NCBI GenBank assembly: GCA_021323595.1
Contig: JAJPKR010000032.1
Location: forward strand, 1-34,528
Length of the DNA stretch: 34,528 nucleotides
Direction: 5' to 3'
From: Terriglobia bacterium
Lineage (GTDB): Bacteria; Acidobacteriota; Terriglobia; Terriglobales; SCQP01
Shown: positions 7,351 to 15,499 of the stretch, in pieces
Position numbering within the stretch: the stretch's first letter is position 1
How the letters are laid out: each line of letters begins with the position of its first letter
Notes under the pieces: model-generated
Database searches by the model: none
Told to the model about the DNA's origin: nothing
What the model saw: only the letters and a program-made list of their open reading frames with translations
Translations under genes and position numbers: made by a program

Positions 7351-9852
7351 ATGAATCGGAAAGTCCTTGGTTTCTTGTTGGTGGCCCTGGTCTTGCCGGT
7401 CATGGCCCAGCGTAAGACGCGCGGCACATTCGGCAACCCAGGGGTCTGGGATTGGGCGCCCAGCCGCACGTATCACGCCGAGAACTATCGGCTCGTCCTG
7501 CACTTCGACGAGCCGAAAGGCGAAGTCTTCGGCGACGAGACGGTGACGCTAGTCCCCTTCACCTCCGACTTCCAACGATTTTACCTTGACAGTTCAGAGT
7601 TGACCATTGATTCGGTCGAAAGCCTGCACGCGGGCGGGGCGAAGACGCCGGTGCAGTTCCAGACCGCCGCCGACCGCCTGTGGATCACGCTCGACCAACG
7701 CTATGCCCGCGGCGCCATCGTGCGAGTGGAAATCGTCTATCACGGTTTTCCGCGGACCGGCTTGTTTTTCATCAACCCCAACACGGATTATCCCGATCGC
7801 CCGCGGGAGGTTTGGTCGCAGGGGGAAAGCGAATTCAACCATTTTTGGTTTCCCTGCTGGGATCACCCGGACGACAAGGCGACGAGCGAGACGATCACCA
7901 CCGTGCCCGCGGATCAAGTCGTCGTTTCCAACGGACGCTTGGCGAGCGTGACTCATGGCGGCGGCCAGGCGACCTACGACTGGATCGAATCGGTTCCTCA
8001 CAGCTCATACTTGATCTCGATCGCGGCCGGTCCGTGGCGCAAAGTGCACCAGAGCTACGGCGGCAAGGCCGTGGACATCTATGTGCCACGGTCGATCTCG
8101 CCGCAGACGGCGCTGGCGGCTTTCGGCTTGACGCCGGATGCCATCGGCTTCTATTCGCGGGTCTTCGGCGTCGCGTATCCCTACGAAAAATATGCCCAAA
8201 CCGCGGTGCGCAATTTCACCGCCGGGGGGATGGAAAACATCAGCGCCACGACACAGACCGACCTGGCGCTCGAGAGCGACCGCGCCGAGGCCGATTTTCC
8301 GAGCTGGCCGCTGATGGCGCACGAGCTGGCGCATCAATGGTTCGGCGATTGGGTCACCACCCGCGACTGGTCGAACCTTTGGCTCAACGAAGGCTTCGCC
8401 AACTTTATCGGCGACCTCTACGCGCAGCACCACGAAGGCAACGACGCCTATCGGTTCGCGATCGGCGGCGAGCAAGCCGCTGCCCGCGCCGAGGATCAAA
8501 ACCGCTATCGCCGGCCCATCGTGGATCGCCACTACGCGTATCCCGAGCAGATGTTCGACAGCACCACCTATGCGAAGGGGGCGGCGGTGCTCGACATGCT
8601 GCGCTACGTGCTCGACGGCTCCTCCGCCGCGCTGCGCCCGGCGTCGCAGGAGGAGCCGCTTTTTCAGGCGCTGCGCGTCTATCTGCAAGCGCATCGCGCC
8701 GGCAACGTGGATACGCACGACTTGGCGGAGGCGATCCGGCAGGCGACGGGGCGCGACCTCGATTGGTTTTTTCACGAGTGGGTCTTCCGGGCGGGGTACC
8801 CGGAATACCGGGTGAGCGCGCGCTATGATGCGGCGCGGCGCGTCGAGTCGGTCTCGATCCGGCAGACACAAACGCCCGACGACCAGACGCCGATCTTCAC
8901 GATGCCCATCGAGCTGGCGTTTCATGGCGCCGAAGGGCAGGCGTTCACCACGGTCGTGCGCGACGATCAAGCGGCGCAGGCATTCGCGGTGCCCTTGGCG
9001 TTCGCGCCGGCATGGGTGGCGGTCGATCCCCACGATTTCGTTTACAAAGCCCTGGATTATCAGCCGCCGCTCGAGGAATTGGCGGCGCAAGCCGAGCACG
9101 ATCCGGCGATGATGAGCCGGCTGTGGGCGACCCGCCAGCTGGGGCGGCGCGGCGCCGCCGCGGCGCCGGCGCTGGCGGCGGTGCTCGAACATGACGACTT
9201 CCCGCCGGTGCGCGCCGCCGCCGCGCGATCCCTGGGTTCGACGCCGGGCGCGCGGGCGCAAGCCGCGCTCGAGGAGGCATTGCAGCAGCCGGACGCGCGG
9301 GTGCGCGCGGCGGCCGTGCAGGCGCTGGCGCCGCGCGTGAAGGAAGCGGCGGTGTTCTCGCAGCTCGCTCGCGCCTTGCAGGACGATCCCAGCTATCGCG
9401 TGGAGGCGGCCGCGGCCCGCGTGCTGGGCGGCAGTGAGAACCCCGAGGCGTTCACGCTGCTGGCCGCGGCGATCGCGCGGCGTCCGGAAATTCATGTCTG
9501 GGCGAGCCTGATCGCGGCGCTGGCCGAAAGCCACGACCCGCGCGCCGCCGCTCTGCTGCTCGCCCAAGCCGCCCCGGGCGTCCCGGACCCGCTGCGCGCC
9601 GCGGCGCTGGCGGGGCTGCCGCGGCAGCGCCAGGCGCTCTTGCGCGGCGATCGCGCGCATCTTGAATCCATCATCGGCGCCGCGCTCGGCGATCCCTTCC
9701 CCGATCTGCGGGAAGCGGGCGAACATGCCGCCGCCGCATTGCAGCTGGCGCGCTTCCGGACCTTTATCGCCGCGCAAGCGGCCCACGCCGCCGAGCCGCA
9801 GGAGCGGGAGGCAGCGGCGGCGGACCTCAAGCTCTACGAGAAAGGAACTTGA
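7351..9852 (+). CDS. secreted M1-family zinc aminopeptidase with C-terminal HEAT repeats
   Basis: The 833-residue enzyme should remove N-terminal residues from peptides outside the cytoplasm. A signal peptide (MNRKVLGFLLVALVLPVMA) is followed by an all-beta M1 N-terminal domain. The substrate-binding GGMEN loop is at 292-296, the zinc site HELAH at 324-328, and the third zinc ligand Glu347 (LWLNEGFANF) 18 residues on, which gives the complete HEXXH-X18-E motif. From about residue 570 the chain turns into Ala/Arg-rich helical pairs with HEAT-like spacing (ALAAVLEHDDFPPVRAAAAR) in place of the ERAP1-type C-terminal domain. I choose ATG 7351 because it starts the signal peptide; the frame is open upstream to 7297 without a better start. 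The stop lies 5 bases before the next protease gene. Confidence 0.93.
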   Translation: MNRKVLGFLLVALVLPVMAQRKTRGTFGNPGVWDWAPSRTYHAENYRLVLHFDEPKGEVFGDETVTLVPFTSDFQRFYLDSSELTIDSVESLHAGGAKTPVQFQTAADRLWITLDQRYARGAIVRVEIVYHGFPRTGLFFINPNTDYPDRPREVWSQGESEFNHFWFPCWDHPDDKATSETITTVPADQVVVSNGRLASVTHGGGQATYDWIESVPHSSYLISIAAGPWRKVHQSYGGKAVDIYVPRSISPQTALAAFGLTPDAIGFYSRVFGVAYPYEKYAQTAVRNFTAGGMENISATTQTDLALESDRAEADFPSWPLMAHELAHQWFGDWVTTRDWSNLWLNEGFANFIGDLYAQHHEGNDAYRFAIGGEQAAARAEDQNRYRRPIVDRHYAYPEQMFDSTTYAKGAAVLDMLRYVLDGSSAALRPASQEEPLFQALRVYLQAHRAGNVDTHDLAEAIRQATGRDLDWFFHEWVFRAGYPEYRVSARYDAARRVESVSIRQTQTPDDQTPIFTMPIELAFHGAEGQAFTTVVRDDQAAQAFAVPLAFAPAWVAVDPHDFVYKALDYQPPLEELAAQAEHDPAMMSRLWATRQLGRRGAAAAPALAAVLEHDDFPPVRAAAARSLGSTPGARAQAALEEALQQPDARVRAAAVQALAPRVKEAAVFSQLARALQDDPSYRVEAAAARVLGGSENPEAFTLLAAAIARRPEIHVWASLIAALAESHDPRAAALLLAQAAPGVPDPLRAAALAGLPRQRQALLRGDRAHLESIIGAALGDPFPDLREAGEHAAAALQLARFRTFIAAQAAHAAEPQEREAAAADLKLYEKGT

Positions 9853-9857
9853 ACGTG

Positions 9858-12278
9858 ATGCGACGTGTGTTTGCAGCAGCTCTGTTATTGGCGGCGCTCG
9901 CGGCGGCGCAAGCGCCCGGGCCCACTGCCGGGCTGGAGCGGCAGGAAGGCTTCATTCCCTTCTACTGGAACGCGCGCACGGGCCATCTGCTGTTCGCGCT
10001 CTCGCCCGAGCGCTTGGGCCAGCGTTTTCTGCTCTTCACCGGCCTGGGCAGCGGCGTCGGCTCGCTGGCGATGTTCGCGGACCGCTCCACCGTGGGCAGC
10101 GCGGCGGTGTGCCGGTTCGAGCGCATCGGTCCGCGCGTGCTGGTGATCGCCGAAAACGAGCATTTTCGCGCTCCCAACGGCAGCGAGGCTCTGAAGGCTT
10201 CGGTGGCGGCGAGCTTCCCCACCGCGGTTTTGGCCGCGCTGCCGGTCGAAGGCGAGTCCGGCGGCGATCTCATCGTGGACGCCAACCCGCTGGTGGTGCG
10301 CGACGCCTTCGATCTGATCCGGCAGCTCCAGACGCCGGCGCGGGTGGTGAACGGCCAGATCCAGCGCGGCGCGGCGGCGCCCGCCAGCTGGCGCCTGGAT
10401 GTGGCGCGCAGCGCGGTGGCGATCGCGCACACGCGCGCGTTCCCCGGCAATACGGAGACCGAGGCGCTGCTCACCTTCACTTCCGAGCGGCCCAGCCTCG
10501 ACGCGGCGCAGCATATGGCCGACGCCTCCGCGCTGACCGTGCGCGAGCACGAGTCGTTCGTGGCGCTGCCGCCGCCCGGCTATCAGGTCCGCGCCTACGA
10601 TCCCCGCGTCGGGTATCTCTCGGAAAGCTTCGAGGACTTCTCCCAGCCCTATGACCGTCCCTTGGCGCGGCAAATCATCCTGCGGTGGCGGCTGGTCAAG
10701 CAAGATCCCAGCGCGGCGCTGAGCGAGCCGGTGAAGCCGATCACGTTCTATCTCGATCCGGCGATACCCGAGCCCATGCGTTCGGCGATTCGCCGCGGCG
10801 CGCTCTGGTGGAATCAGGCGTTCGCGCAGGCCGGCTTCAAGGATGCGCTGCGCATCGAGGACTTGCCCGCGGGCGCCGATCCCCTGGACTTCCGCTATCC
10901 GACAATCCAGTGGACGAACCGAAGCGGGCGCGGCTGGTCGGTGGGGATGGCGCAAGCCGACCCGCGCACCGGCGAAATCCTGCACGCAGTGGTGCAGCTC
11001 GACTCCTTCCGCATGCGCACGGTGCACAACTATTGGGATGCGCTCGTGCCCCCGGGCCGGCTCGACGATAGCGCGGCCTTCGGCTTCTTCGCCCCGCTCG
11101 ACAGTCTCGACCCGCACATTTCGCAGGAGCAGCTCATGCTGAACCGGCTGGCGCTGCTCGCCTGCCACGAAATGGGGCACGTGCTCGGCCTGCAGCACAA
11201 TTTCATCGCCAGCACCTTCGGCCGCGGCTCGGTCATGGACTACTATGCGCCGCGGATCACGATCCGGGCGGACGGCACAGCCGATCTGAGCGACGCGTAC
11301 ATGCAGGGCGTGGGCAGTTACGACCGCTTCGCGATTCAATGGGGATATGCGCCGGGCACGGCGGCGCAGCGCAACGCGCTGGTCGAGGCGGCCCGGCGGC
11401 AGGGGATCGTCTGGGGCAACAGCCAAGACGCACGCTGGAACGCCTATGACGACGGCCCCGACCCGGTGTCGTGGCTGGCCACGGTCGAGCCGGTGCGCGA
11501 CGCGCTGCTGCGGCGCTACGGCGCTTCCTTGCTGCGCCCGGGCGAGCCCGCCTCCGACCTGGCGGCGCGCTTCGCGCTGGTCTATCTGTTCCATCAATAT
11601 GCGCTGCGCGCCGCGTTGAACACCATCGGCGGGGCCGAAATTCCCCCGGCGAGGGGTGGCGACGGGCAAGTGCCGGTGCAGGTTTGGCCGGCCGCCAGCC
11701 AGCGGCGGGCCTTGGCCTTGGAGCTTGCCGCGCTGAGCCCGGCGGCGCTGCAGATCCCCGCCGGCTTGTGGCCCTGGCTGGGCCCGCAAAACGCCAACGA
11801 TCCGATCATGGCCGCGGAGCGTTATCGCTCCTCGGCGGGGTATTTGCTCAGCCCCTTCGACGCGGCGCGATCGGTGGCCGAGATTGTCGTGGACGGCTTG
11901 CTCGATCCGCAGCGCTTGGAGCGGCTGATGAGCGAGCACCAAGAGCAGGCGGGGGCGCTATCGGCCGACGCCGTGGTCGGCCAACTGCTCACGAGCGCGT
12001 TCCCGGCTTCGCTGCCGGCCGCGGAGGCGCCGCTGGCCGGCGTCGTTCAGACCCGGGTGGCCGACGTGCTGATGGACTTGGCCGTCAACGATGAAGCCAC
12101 CCCGGAGGTGCGCGCCTTAGCCTGGCAGGGCGTGAGCCGGGTGCAGGCGCTGGTCGCGACCCGGACGACGCCGGCGGCGCTGGCGTTGCAGCGTCAGATC
12201 GCGCTGTTCCTGCGCAATCCCCGCCAGAACGCGCCGCATCTGCACCCGGCGGGCGCTCCGCCCGGCCCGCCGGTATGA
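9858..12278 (+). CDS. secreted zinc-dependent metalloprotease (DUF5117/DUF4953 type, metzincin-like)
   Basis: The 806-residue protein starts with a signal peptide (MRRVFAAALLLAALAAA). The N-terminal region (GFIPFYWNARTGHLLF and RFLLFTGLGSGVGS) resembles the DUF5118/DUF5117 segment of a family seen in Bacteroidota and Acidobacteriota. The catalytic site is HEMGHVLGLQHN at 437-448, an extended HEXXHXXGXXH zinc motif as in metzincins, followed by SVMDYY, the candidate Met-turn. It should cleave proteins or peptides outside the inner membrane. AAAGGA at 9841-9846 is the Shine-Dalgarno; ATG 9858 is preferred, and GTG 9855 in the same frame is the alternative. Spacing of 5 bases from the M1 aminopeptidase stop implies co-transcription, pairing an endopeptidase with an exopeptidase. 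The exact substrate is unknown. Confidence 0.9.
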   Translation: MRRVFAAALLLAALAAAQAPGPTAGLERQEGFIPFYWNARTGHLLFALSPERLGQRFLLFTGLGSGVGSLAMFADRSTVGSAAVCRFERIGPRVLVIAENEHFRAPNGSEALKASVAASFPTAVLAALPVEGESGGDLIVDANPLVVRDAFDLIRQLQTPARVVNGQIQRGAAAPASWRLDVARSAVAIAHTRAFPGNTETEALLTFTSERPSLDAAQHMADASALTVREHESFVALPPPGYQVRAYDPRVGYLSESFEDFSQPYDRPLARQIILRWRLVKQDPSAALSEPVKPITFYLDPAIPEPMRSAIRRGALWWNQAFAQAGFKDALRIEDLPAGADPLDFRYPTIQWTNRSGRGWSVGMAQADPRTGEILHAVVQLDSFRMRTVHNYWDALVPPGRLDDSAAFGFFAPLDSLDPHISQEQLMLNRLALLACHEMGHVLGLQHNFIASTFGRGSVMDYYAPRITIRADGTADLSDAYMQGVGSYDRFAIQWGYAPGTAAQRNALVEAARRQGIVWGNSQDARWNAYDDGPDPVSWLATVEPVRDALLRRYGASLLRPGEPASDLAARFALVYLFHQYALRAALNTIGGAEIPPARGGDGQVPVQVWPAASQRRALALELAALSPAALQIPAGLWPWLGPQNANDPIMAAERYRSSAGYLLSPFDAARSVAEIVVDGLLDPQRLERLMSEHQEQAGALSADAVVGQLLTSAFPASLPAAEAPLAGVVQTRVADVLMDLAVNDEATPEVRALAWQGVSRVQALVATRTTPAALALQRQIALFLRNPRQNAPHLHPAGAPPGPPV

Positions 12279-12323
12279 GCCGCGGGGTTAGGCGCAGTGG
12301 GCGGACGAGGACGCGGGCGCAGA

Positions 12324-12337
12324 CGCCGCGCGCGGCG
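12324..12337. terminator. palindrome between convergent genes
   Basis: A perfect 14-base palindrome (CGCCGCGCGCGGCG) lies 45 bases after the protease stop and just beyond the stop codon of the minus-strand DUF3592 gene. It could terminate both transcripts but has no U-tract. Confidence 0.3.
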
Positions 12338-12339
12338 GC

Positions 12340-12777
12340 TCAGCGCAGTCCCGACCAAGTTTCGCAGACCACGATCGAGTTGCCGGGATTGGCGGGATCG
12401 AACTTGACGTCCACCGGCAAGCCCGGCTGGCAGCCTTTCGGCCGGATGCGCGACAACAAGGACGCGATCTCTTGCGACGCCTCGTACTGCACGCCGCGGA
12501 CGGTGTAGCGGTACACGACGACGCGGCTGAGCCCCGGCTGCACACCGGCGCCGCGCGGTCCGAGGTCATCGAGCACGTCCACGACCTCGCCGGAAGTCAG
12601 CCGACCGATTTGGTTGACGCGAACGCGCCGCTGCCTTTCCCGCTCCGCCTCGTCGGGCCGCGGCCGCCAACGCCGCCACGCCGCCGCCGCGACGGCGATC
12701 GCCAAACAGCCGCCGCCGGCCCACACCAGCCATTCCAGGCGCGAATGCAACACGGGTTGCCACCAGCGAAACGCCAT
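12340..12777 (-). CDS. DUF3592-like small membrane protein
   Basis: The 145-residue protein has one transmembrane segment (about residues 16-34, WLVWAGGGCLAIAVAAAAW), a short basic stretch, and a soluble domain. That domain starts with a GEVVDVLDD-like strand, continues with YRYTVRGVQYEAS and closes with GLPVDVKFDPANPGNSIV. This progression (small beta domain, then VxVxYDPxNP) is typical of DUF3592, whose function is unknown. The ATG at 12777 is 2 bases past the stop of the upstream hydrolase, so the two are probably translated from one mRNA. No enzymatic residues are apparent. Confidence 0.75.
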   Translation of the reverse strand: MAFRWWQPVLHSRLEWLVWAGGGCLAIAVAAAAWRRWRPRPDEAERERQRRVRVNQIGRLTSGEVVDVLDDLGPRGAGVQPGLSRVVVYRYTVRGVQYEASQEIASLLSRIRPKGCQPGLPVDVKFDPANPGNSIVVCETWSGLR

Positions 12778-12779
12778 GG

Positions 12780-13556
12780 CTAGGACGCGACCACGTTTTC
12801 CAGGGTGCCGATCCCCTCAATCGTAACCTGAACGCGATCGCCGACTCGCAGCGCGCCGACGCCGGCCGGCGTGCCGGTAGCGATCACGTCGCCCGGCTCC
12901 AGCGTCATCACCGCGGTAATCGCCACCAAGATGCGCTCCAGGCTGAAAAGGAAATCCGCCGTGTTGCCGTGCTGGCGCCGCTCGCCGTTGACCTGACATT
13001 CCACGGACAAGCCGTCCCAGGGCCGCGGACCGGGTTTGGGTGCGGTCTCGATCCACGGGCCCAAGGGGCAGAACGTGTCGAAGCCCTTGGCGCGCGTCCA
13101 TTGTCCATCGCGCTTTTGCAGATCGCGGGCGGTGACGTCGTTCAAGCAGGTGAAGCCGAGAATGTAGGGCAAAAGCGGCTCGTTGCCGCTGAGCCCGTGA
13201 CAACGCTTGCCGATCACCACCGCCAATTCCGCCTCGTGCTCGACTTGTTGCGAGAGCGGCGGCAGGCAGATGGCGCCGCGCGGCGGCAAGAGCGCGGAGG
13301 GCGGCTTCAAGAACAACAGCGGCTCAGGCGGCGGCTGATTGCCGAGCTCTTGAGCGTGGGCCGCGTAGTTGCGCCCCACGCAGACGATCTTGGTGGCTTG
13401 GCAAGGTGGAAGCAGATCGAGCGTATCCAGAGGCAGACGCTCCAGCGTTTCATGCCGCCCGCCGTCGAAGGGCGAGGCCGAGTGCAGGGTGACAATGTCG
13501 CCCTCCAGGTGGCCCCAAGCGGGCTGGCCGCATTGCAGGAATTTTACCCAGCGCAT
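12780..13556 (-). CDS. fumarylacetoacetate hydrolase (FAH) family protein
   Basis: The 258-residue enzyme belongs to the FAH/acylpyruvase/2-hydroxyhepta-2,4-diene-1,7-dioate isomerase superfamily, which hydrolyses C-C bonds or isomerises dicarbonyl acids using a Mg/Mn ion. Visible hallmarks are KIVCVGRNYAAHAQELG, the metal-ligand stretch VEHEAELAVVIG, NDVTARDLQKRDGQWTRAKG with FDTFCPLGP after it, and PGDVIATGTPAGVG. I use ATG 13556; an ATG 15 bases upstream (13571) is in frame. The TACCCT hexamer six bases before ATG 13556 overlaps the region between the two ATGs and favours the downstream start. It lies 52 bases after the methyltransferase stop, in the same direction. The physiological substrate is not deducible. 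Confidence 0.9.
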   Translation of the reverse strand: MRWVKFLQCGQPAWGHLEGDIVTLHSASPFDGGRHETLERLPLDTLDLLPPCQATKIVCVGRNYAAHAQELGNQPPPEPLLFLKPPSALLPPRGAICLPPLSQQVEHEAELAVVIGKRCHGLSGNEPLLPYILGFTCLNDVTARDLQKRDGQWTRAKGFDTFCPLGPWIETAPKPGPRPWDGLSVECQVNGERRQHGNTADFLFSLERILVAITAVMTLEPGDVIATGTPAGVGALRVGDRVQVTIEGIGTLENVVAS

Positions 13557-13562
13557 GGCAAC

Positions 13563-13568
13563 AGGGTA
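13563..13568 (-). promoter_or_regulatory. possible -10 element (TACCCT) for the FAH gene
   Basis: On the minus strand TACCCT is followed by six bases and ATG 13556, the same geometry as at several other gene starts in this window. It would give a leaderless transcript. Confidence 0.4.
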
Positions 13569-13608
13569 CATAAAGGCGGCTGAGTGGAGGGGGAGCGAGC
13601 GGCAGAGG

Positions 13609-14409
13609 TCAACGCAATTGACCGTAATAGACGCGGGTTTCGTAATCCAGCCGCACCAGATCGTGCTGCCGATGGCGTTGGTACAGGACGTTGAGTTCCG
13701 CCATCATCTCCTCGTGGCCGGCCTCGCCGGGTTGGGGCGCATAGGAGGCGCTGAGGAGACGGCCGCGCAGCCCGGTCCAATCGAGCGCCTGGAAGTTCGG
13801 GAAGCAAGCTCTGCGGCAGCCGCCGGGCGGGAAGAAGCTCGAGATTCGTTCCTCCTCCCAGTGCTCGATGGCAACCTGCGTGTAGTCGCGGGAAAAGCGG
13901 CGCAGCAGGGCTTCGTAGTCGGCGAGAAAGGGCGAGCCGGTGGCCTTGCGCCAGTTCCAGACCAGAACGACCCATCCCTCCGGCCGCAGGATGCGGACGA
14001 ATTCGGCACGGGCGGCAGCCGTCGCGAACCAATGGAAAGCTTGCGCCGCCGCCACCAGATCGCAGCCGGCGGAGGGCAATCCCGTCGCCTCGGCGCGGCC
14101 ATCGCTCCAATGCAGCCGCGGATGCCCGGCGAGCCGCTGTTGCGCCGCCGCGCGCATGGCGGGGTTTGGCTCGACGGCAAGCACGGTCGCGCCGCTCTCC
14201 AGGAGCCGTTCCGTAAACAGGCCGGTGCCGGCGCCGACATCGGCGGCGACCGCGGACGGCCCCAACCCGCAGCAGCGCCGCAGAAGCTCGATCACCGCCG
14301 CGGGATAGCCGGGGCGATACAGCGCATAATTCTCCGCGCGTCCGGAAAAGCGCTCGAGGGGATCCGCTACGCCGTGGCCGGCGGGGCCGCGCTCGCTACC
14401 GCGATTCAT
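13609..14409 (-). CDS. class I SAM-dependent methyltransferase
   Basis: The 266-residue protein has the Methyltransf_11-type fold. The lead-in is ERFSGRAENYALYRPGYPAAV, and motif I DVGAGTG lies at residues 57-63. The acidic residue of motif II is in VLAVEPNPAMRAAA, and a GCDLVAAAQAFHWF motif IV region and a motif VI strand (GWVVLVWNW) follow. The C-terminal third (WEEERISSFF...) is less conserved. ATG 14409 overlaps the stop of the kinase/deaminase fusion gene by 4 bases (ATGA), so the two are translationally coupled. The acceptor could be a small molecule or a nucleotide; nothing in the sequence decides it. The frame is open upstream inside the fusion gene, but that is an overlapping shadow. 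Confidence 0.88.
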   Translation of the reverse strand: MNRGSERGPAGHGVADPLERFSGRAENYALYRPGYPAAVIELLRRCCGLGPSAVAADVGAGTGLFTERLLESGATVLAVEPNPAMRAAAQQRLAGHPRLHWSDGRAEATGLPSAGCDLVAAAQAFHWFATAAARAEFVRILRPEGWVVLVWNWRKATGSPFLADYEALLRRFSRDYTQVAIEHWEEERISSFFPPGGCRRACFPNFQALDWTGLRGRLLSASYAPQPGEAGHEEMMAELNVLYQRHRQHDLVRLDYETRVYYGQLR

Positions 14410-15416
14410 AGATCGCCGGGCAGGGTCACCCGGCGCAGCTCGACGCCCGCCTCCTGCAAGATGCGCAACGAAGCGGCGCCGAGCGGGTAGTCGGCGTTGT
14501 AGACGACCTCGCGGATGCCGGCGTTGATGATCATTTTCGTGCATTGCAGGCAGGGGGAAAACGTCGAATACAGCGTCGCCCCCTTGATGGCAATGCCGTG
14601 GTAGGCCGCCTGCACGATGGCATTCTCCTCGCCATGGGAGCAGACGCACTCGTCGAGCCGCGTGCCGCTGTCCGCGAGGGCGTTGCACCGGGGGCACCCC
14701 CCTTGATTGCAGTTTGCCACGCCGCGCGGGGTGCCGTTGTAGCCGGTGGAGATGATGCGGCGATCCTTGACGATGACGGCCGCGACCTGGCGCTTGATGC
14801 AGTTCGAGCGCAGCGCCACGATGCGGGCGATGCGCAGAAAATATTCGTCCCAATCCGGCCGCGCCTGATTTTGCAGCCAGGCGGAGATCCGCGTCTCGGC
14901 GCGCGCCAGGAATTCACCCAGGGCGCCGTCATTGGCCAGGGTGGCGTCGGCCATGGCCGCGGCGGCGTCGAGATTTTGCGCGTCGGGGCCGGCGCCGCCG
15001 CGCTCGCGCCGCTCGAGCTCCTCGAACTCGGCGAATGACTTGGGCACGCGCGCGCCGCCGCGCGCCCGCGCGCGCTCGTAGCGCACCGCGATCGGGGCTT
15101 CGATGTGCAGCAGGCGAAAGCGCGGCAGCCGCCGCAGCGCCTCGATCTCCGCCGGATGCCGGATCGAATCCACGACGTAATTGCGATCCGGGTGCATGCG
15201 CGCCATCGTGCGCTCGGCCAGCACGGCGGTGCCGAACTGGCGGCGCAGTTCGTTGCCCTTGGCGATCAGGTTTTCGCGCGTGGCCGGCAGGCCCAGGCGC
15301 TCCAGCTCGGCCCGCAGTTCATCGGAGAGCGAGAGGTAAGTGAAGCCCTTGGCCTTCAAATGATCGGCGAGCGTGGTCTTCCCCGAGCCGTTGGCGCCCG
15401 TCAGTCCCAGGACCAT
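14406..15416 (-). CDS. P-loop kinase-like domain fused to deoxycytidylate (dCMP) deaminase
   Basis: The 336-residue protein has two enzymes in one chain. Residues 1 to about 170 form a P-loop nucleotide-kinase-like domain: Walker A GANGSGKTT at 7-15, a lid-like Arg-rich segment (ERARARGGARV), and VVDSIRHPAEIEALRR as in dephospho-CoA/adenylate kinase relatives. Residues from about 185 to the end form a zinc dCMP deaminase with His261-Gly-Glu263 (catalytic HxE) and Cys289-x-x-Cys292 (SPCLQC). An extra Cys/His cluster lies before the active site (CNQGGCPRC and DECVCSH), as in phage-type dCMP deaminases. The expected reaction is dCMP to dUMP plus ammonia. The same domain order is known in yeast Dcd1 and in the bacterial antiphage deaminase AvcD/DcdV, though AvcD is considerably longer. 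It is coupled to a methyltransferase gene downstream and diverges from a NUDIX gene. Confidence 0.9.
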   Translation of the reverse strand: MVLGLTGANGSGKTTLADHLKAKGFTYLSLSDELRAELERLGLPATRENLIAKGNELRRQFGTAVLAERTMARMHPDRNYVVDSIRHPAEIEALRRLPRFRLLHIEAPIAVRYERARARGGARVPKSFAEFEELERRERGGAGPDAQNLDAAAAMADATLANDGALGEFLARAETRISAWLQNQARPDWDEYFLRIARIVALRSNCIKRQVAAVIVKDRRIISTGYNGTPRGVANCNQGGCPRCNALADSGTRLDECVCSHGEENAIVQAAYHGIAIKGATLYSTFSPCLQCTKMIINAGIREVVYNADYPLGAASLRILQEAGVELRRVTLPGDL

Positions 15417-15424
15417 AGGCTATT

Positions 15425-15430
15425 AGGGTA
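15425..15430 (-). promoter_or_regulatory. possible -10 element (TACCCT) for the kinase/deaminase gene
   Basis: TACCCT on the minus strand ends 8 bases before ATG 15416, and no Shine-Dalgarno is visible. The gap between this gene and the divergent NUDIX gene is only 83 bases, so both promoters must lie back to back here. Confidence 0.35.
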
Positions 15431-15487
15431 CTAGACGCGGATCGGAAATCAGGGCGCGGAGCCGGCCGCGCCCGCGGCGGATGCCGC

Positions 15488-15493
15488 TAGTCT
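15488..15493 (+). promoter_or_regulatory. possible -10 element (TAGTCT) for the NUDIX gene
   Basis: TAGTCT is followed by exactly six bases and then ATG 15500, with no Shine-Dalgarno. This fits a leaderless transcript. Confidence 0.4.
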
Positions 15494-15499
15494 GAAACC

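Noticed and set aside
8005-9786. 593-residue minus-strand frame inside the M1 aminopeptidase gene
   Set aside because: Arg/Gly-rich shadow of a gene whose complete zinc motif is on the plus strand.
9885-11942. 685-residue minus-strand frame inside the metalloprotease gene
   Set aside because: No recognisable domain; antisense to a gene with an intact HEXXH motif and signal peptide.
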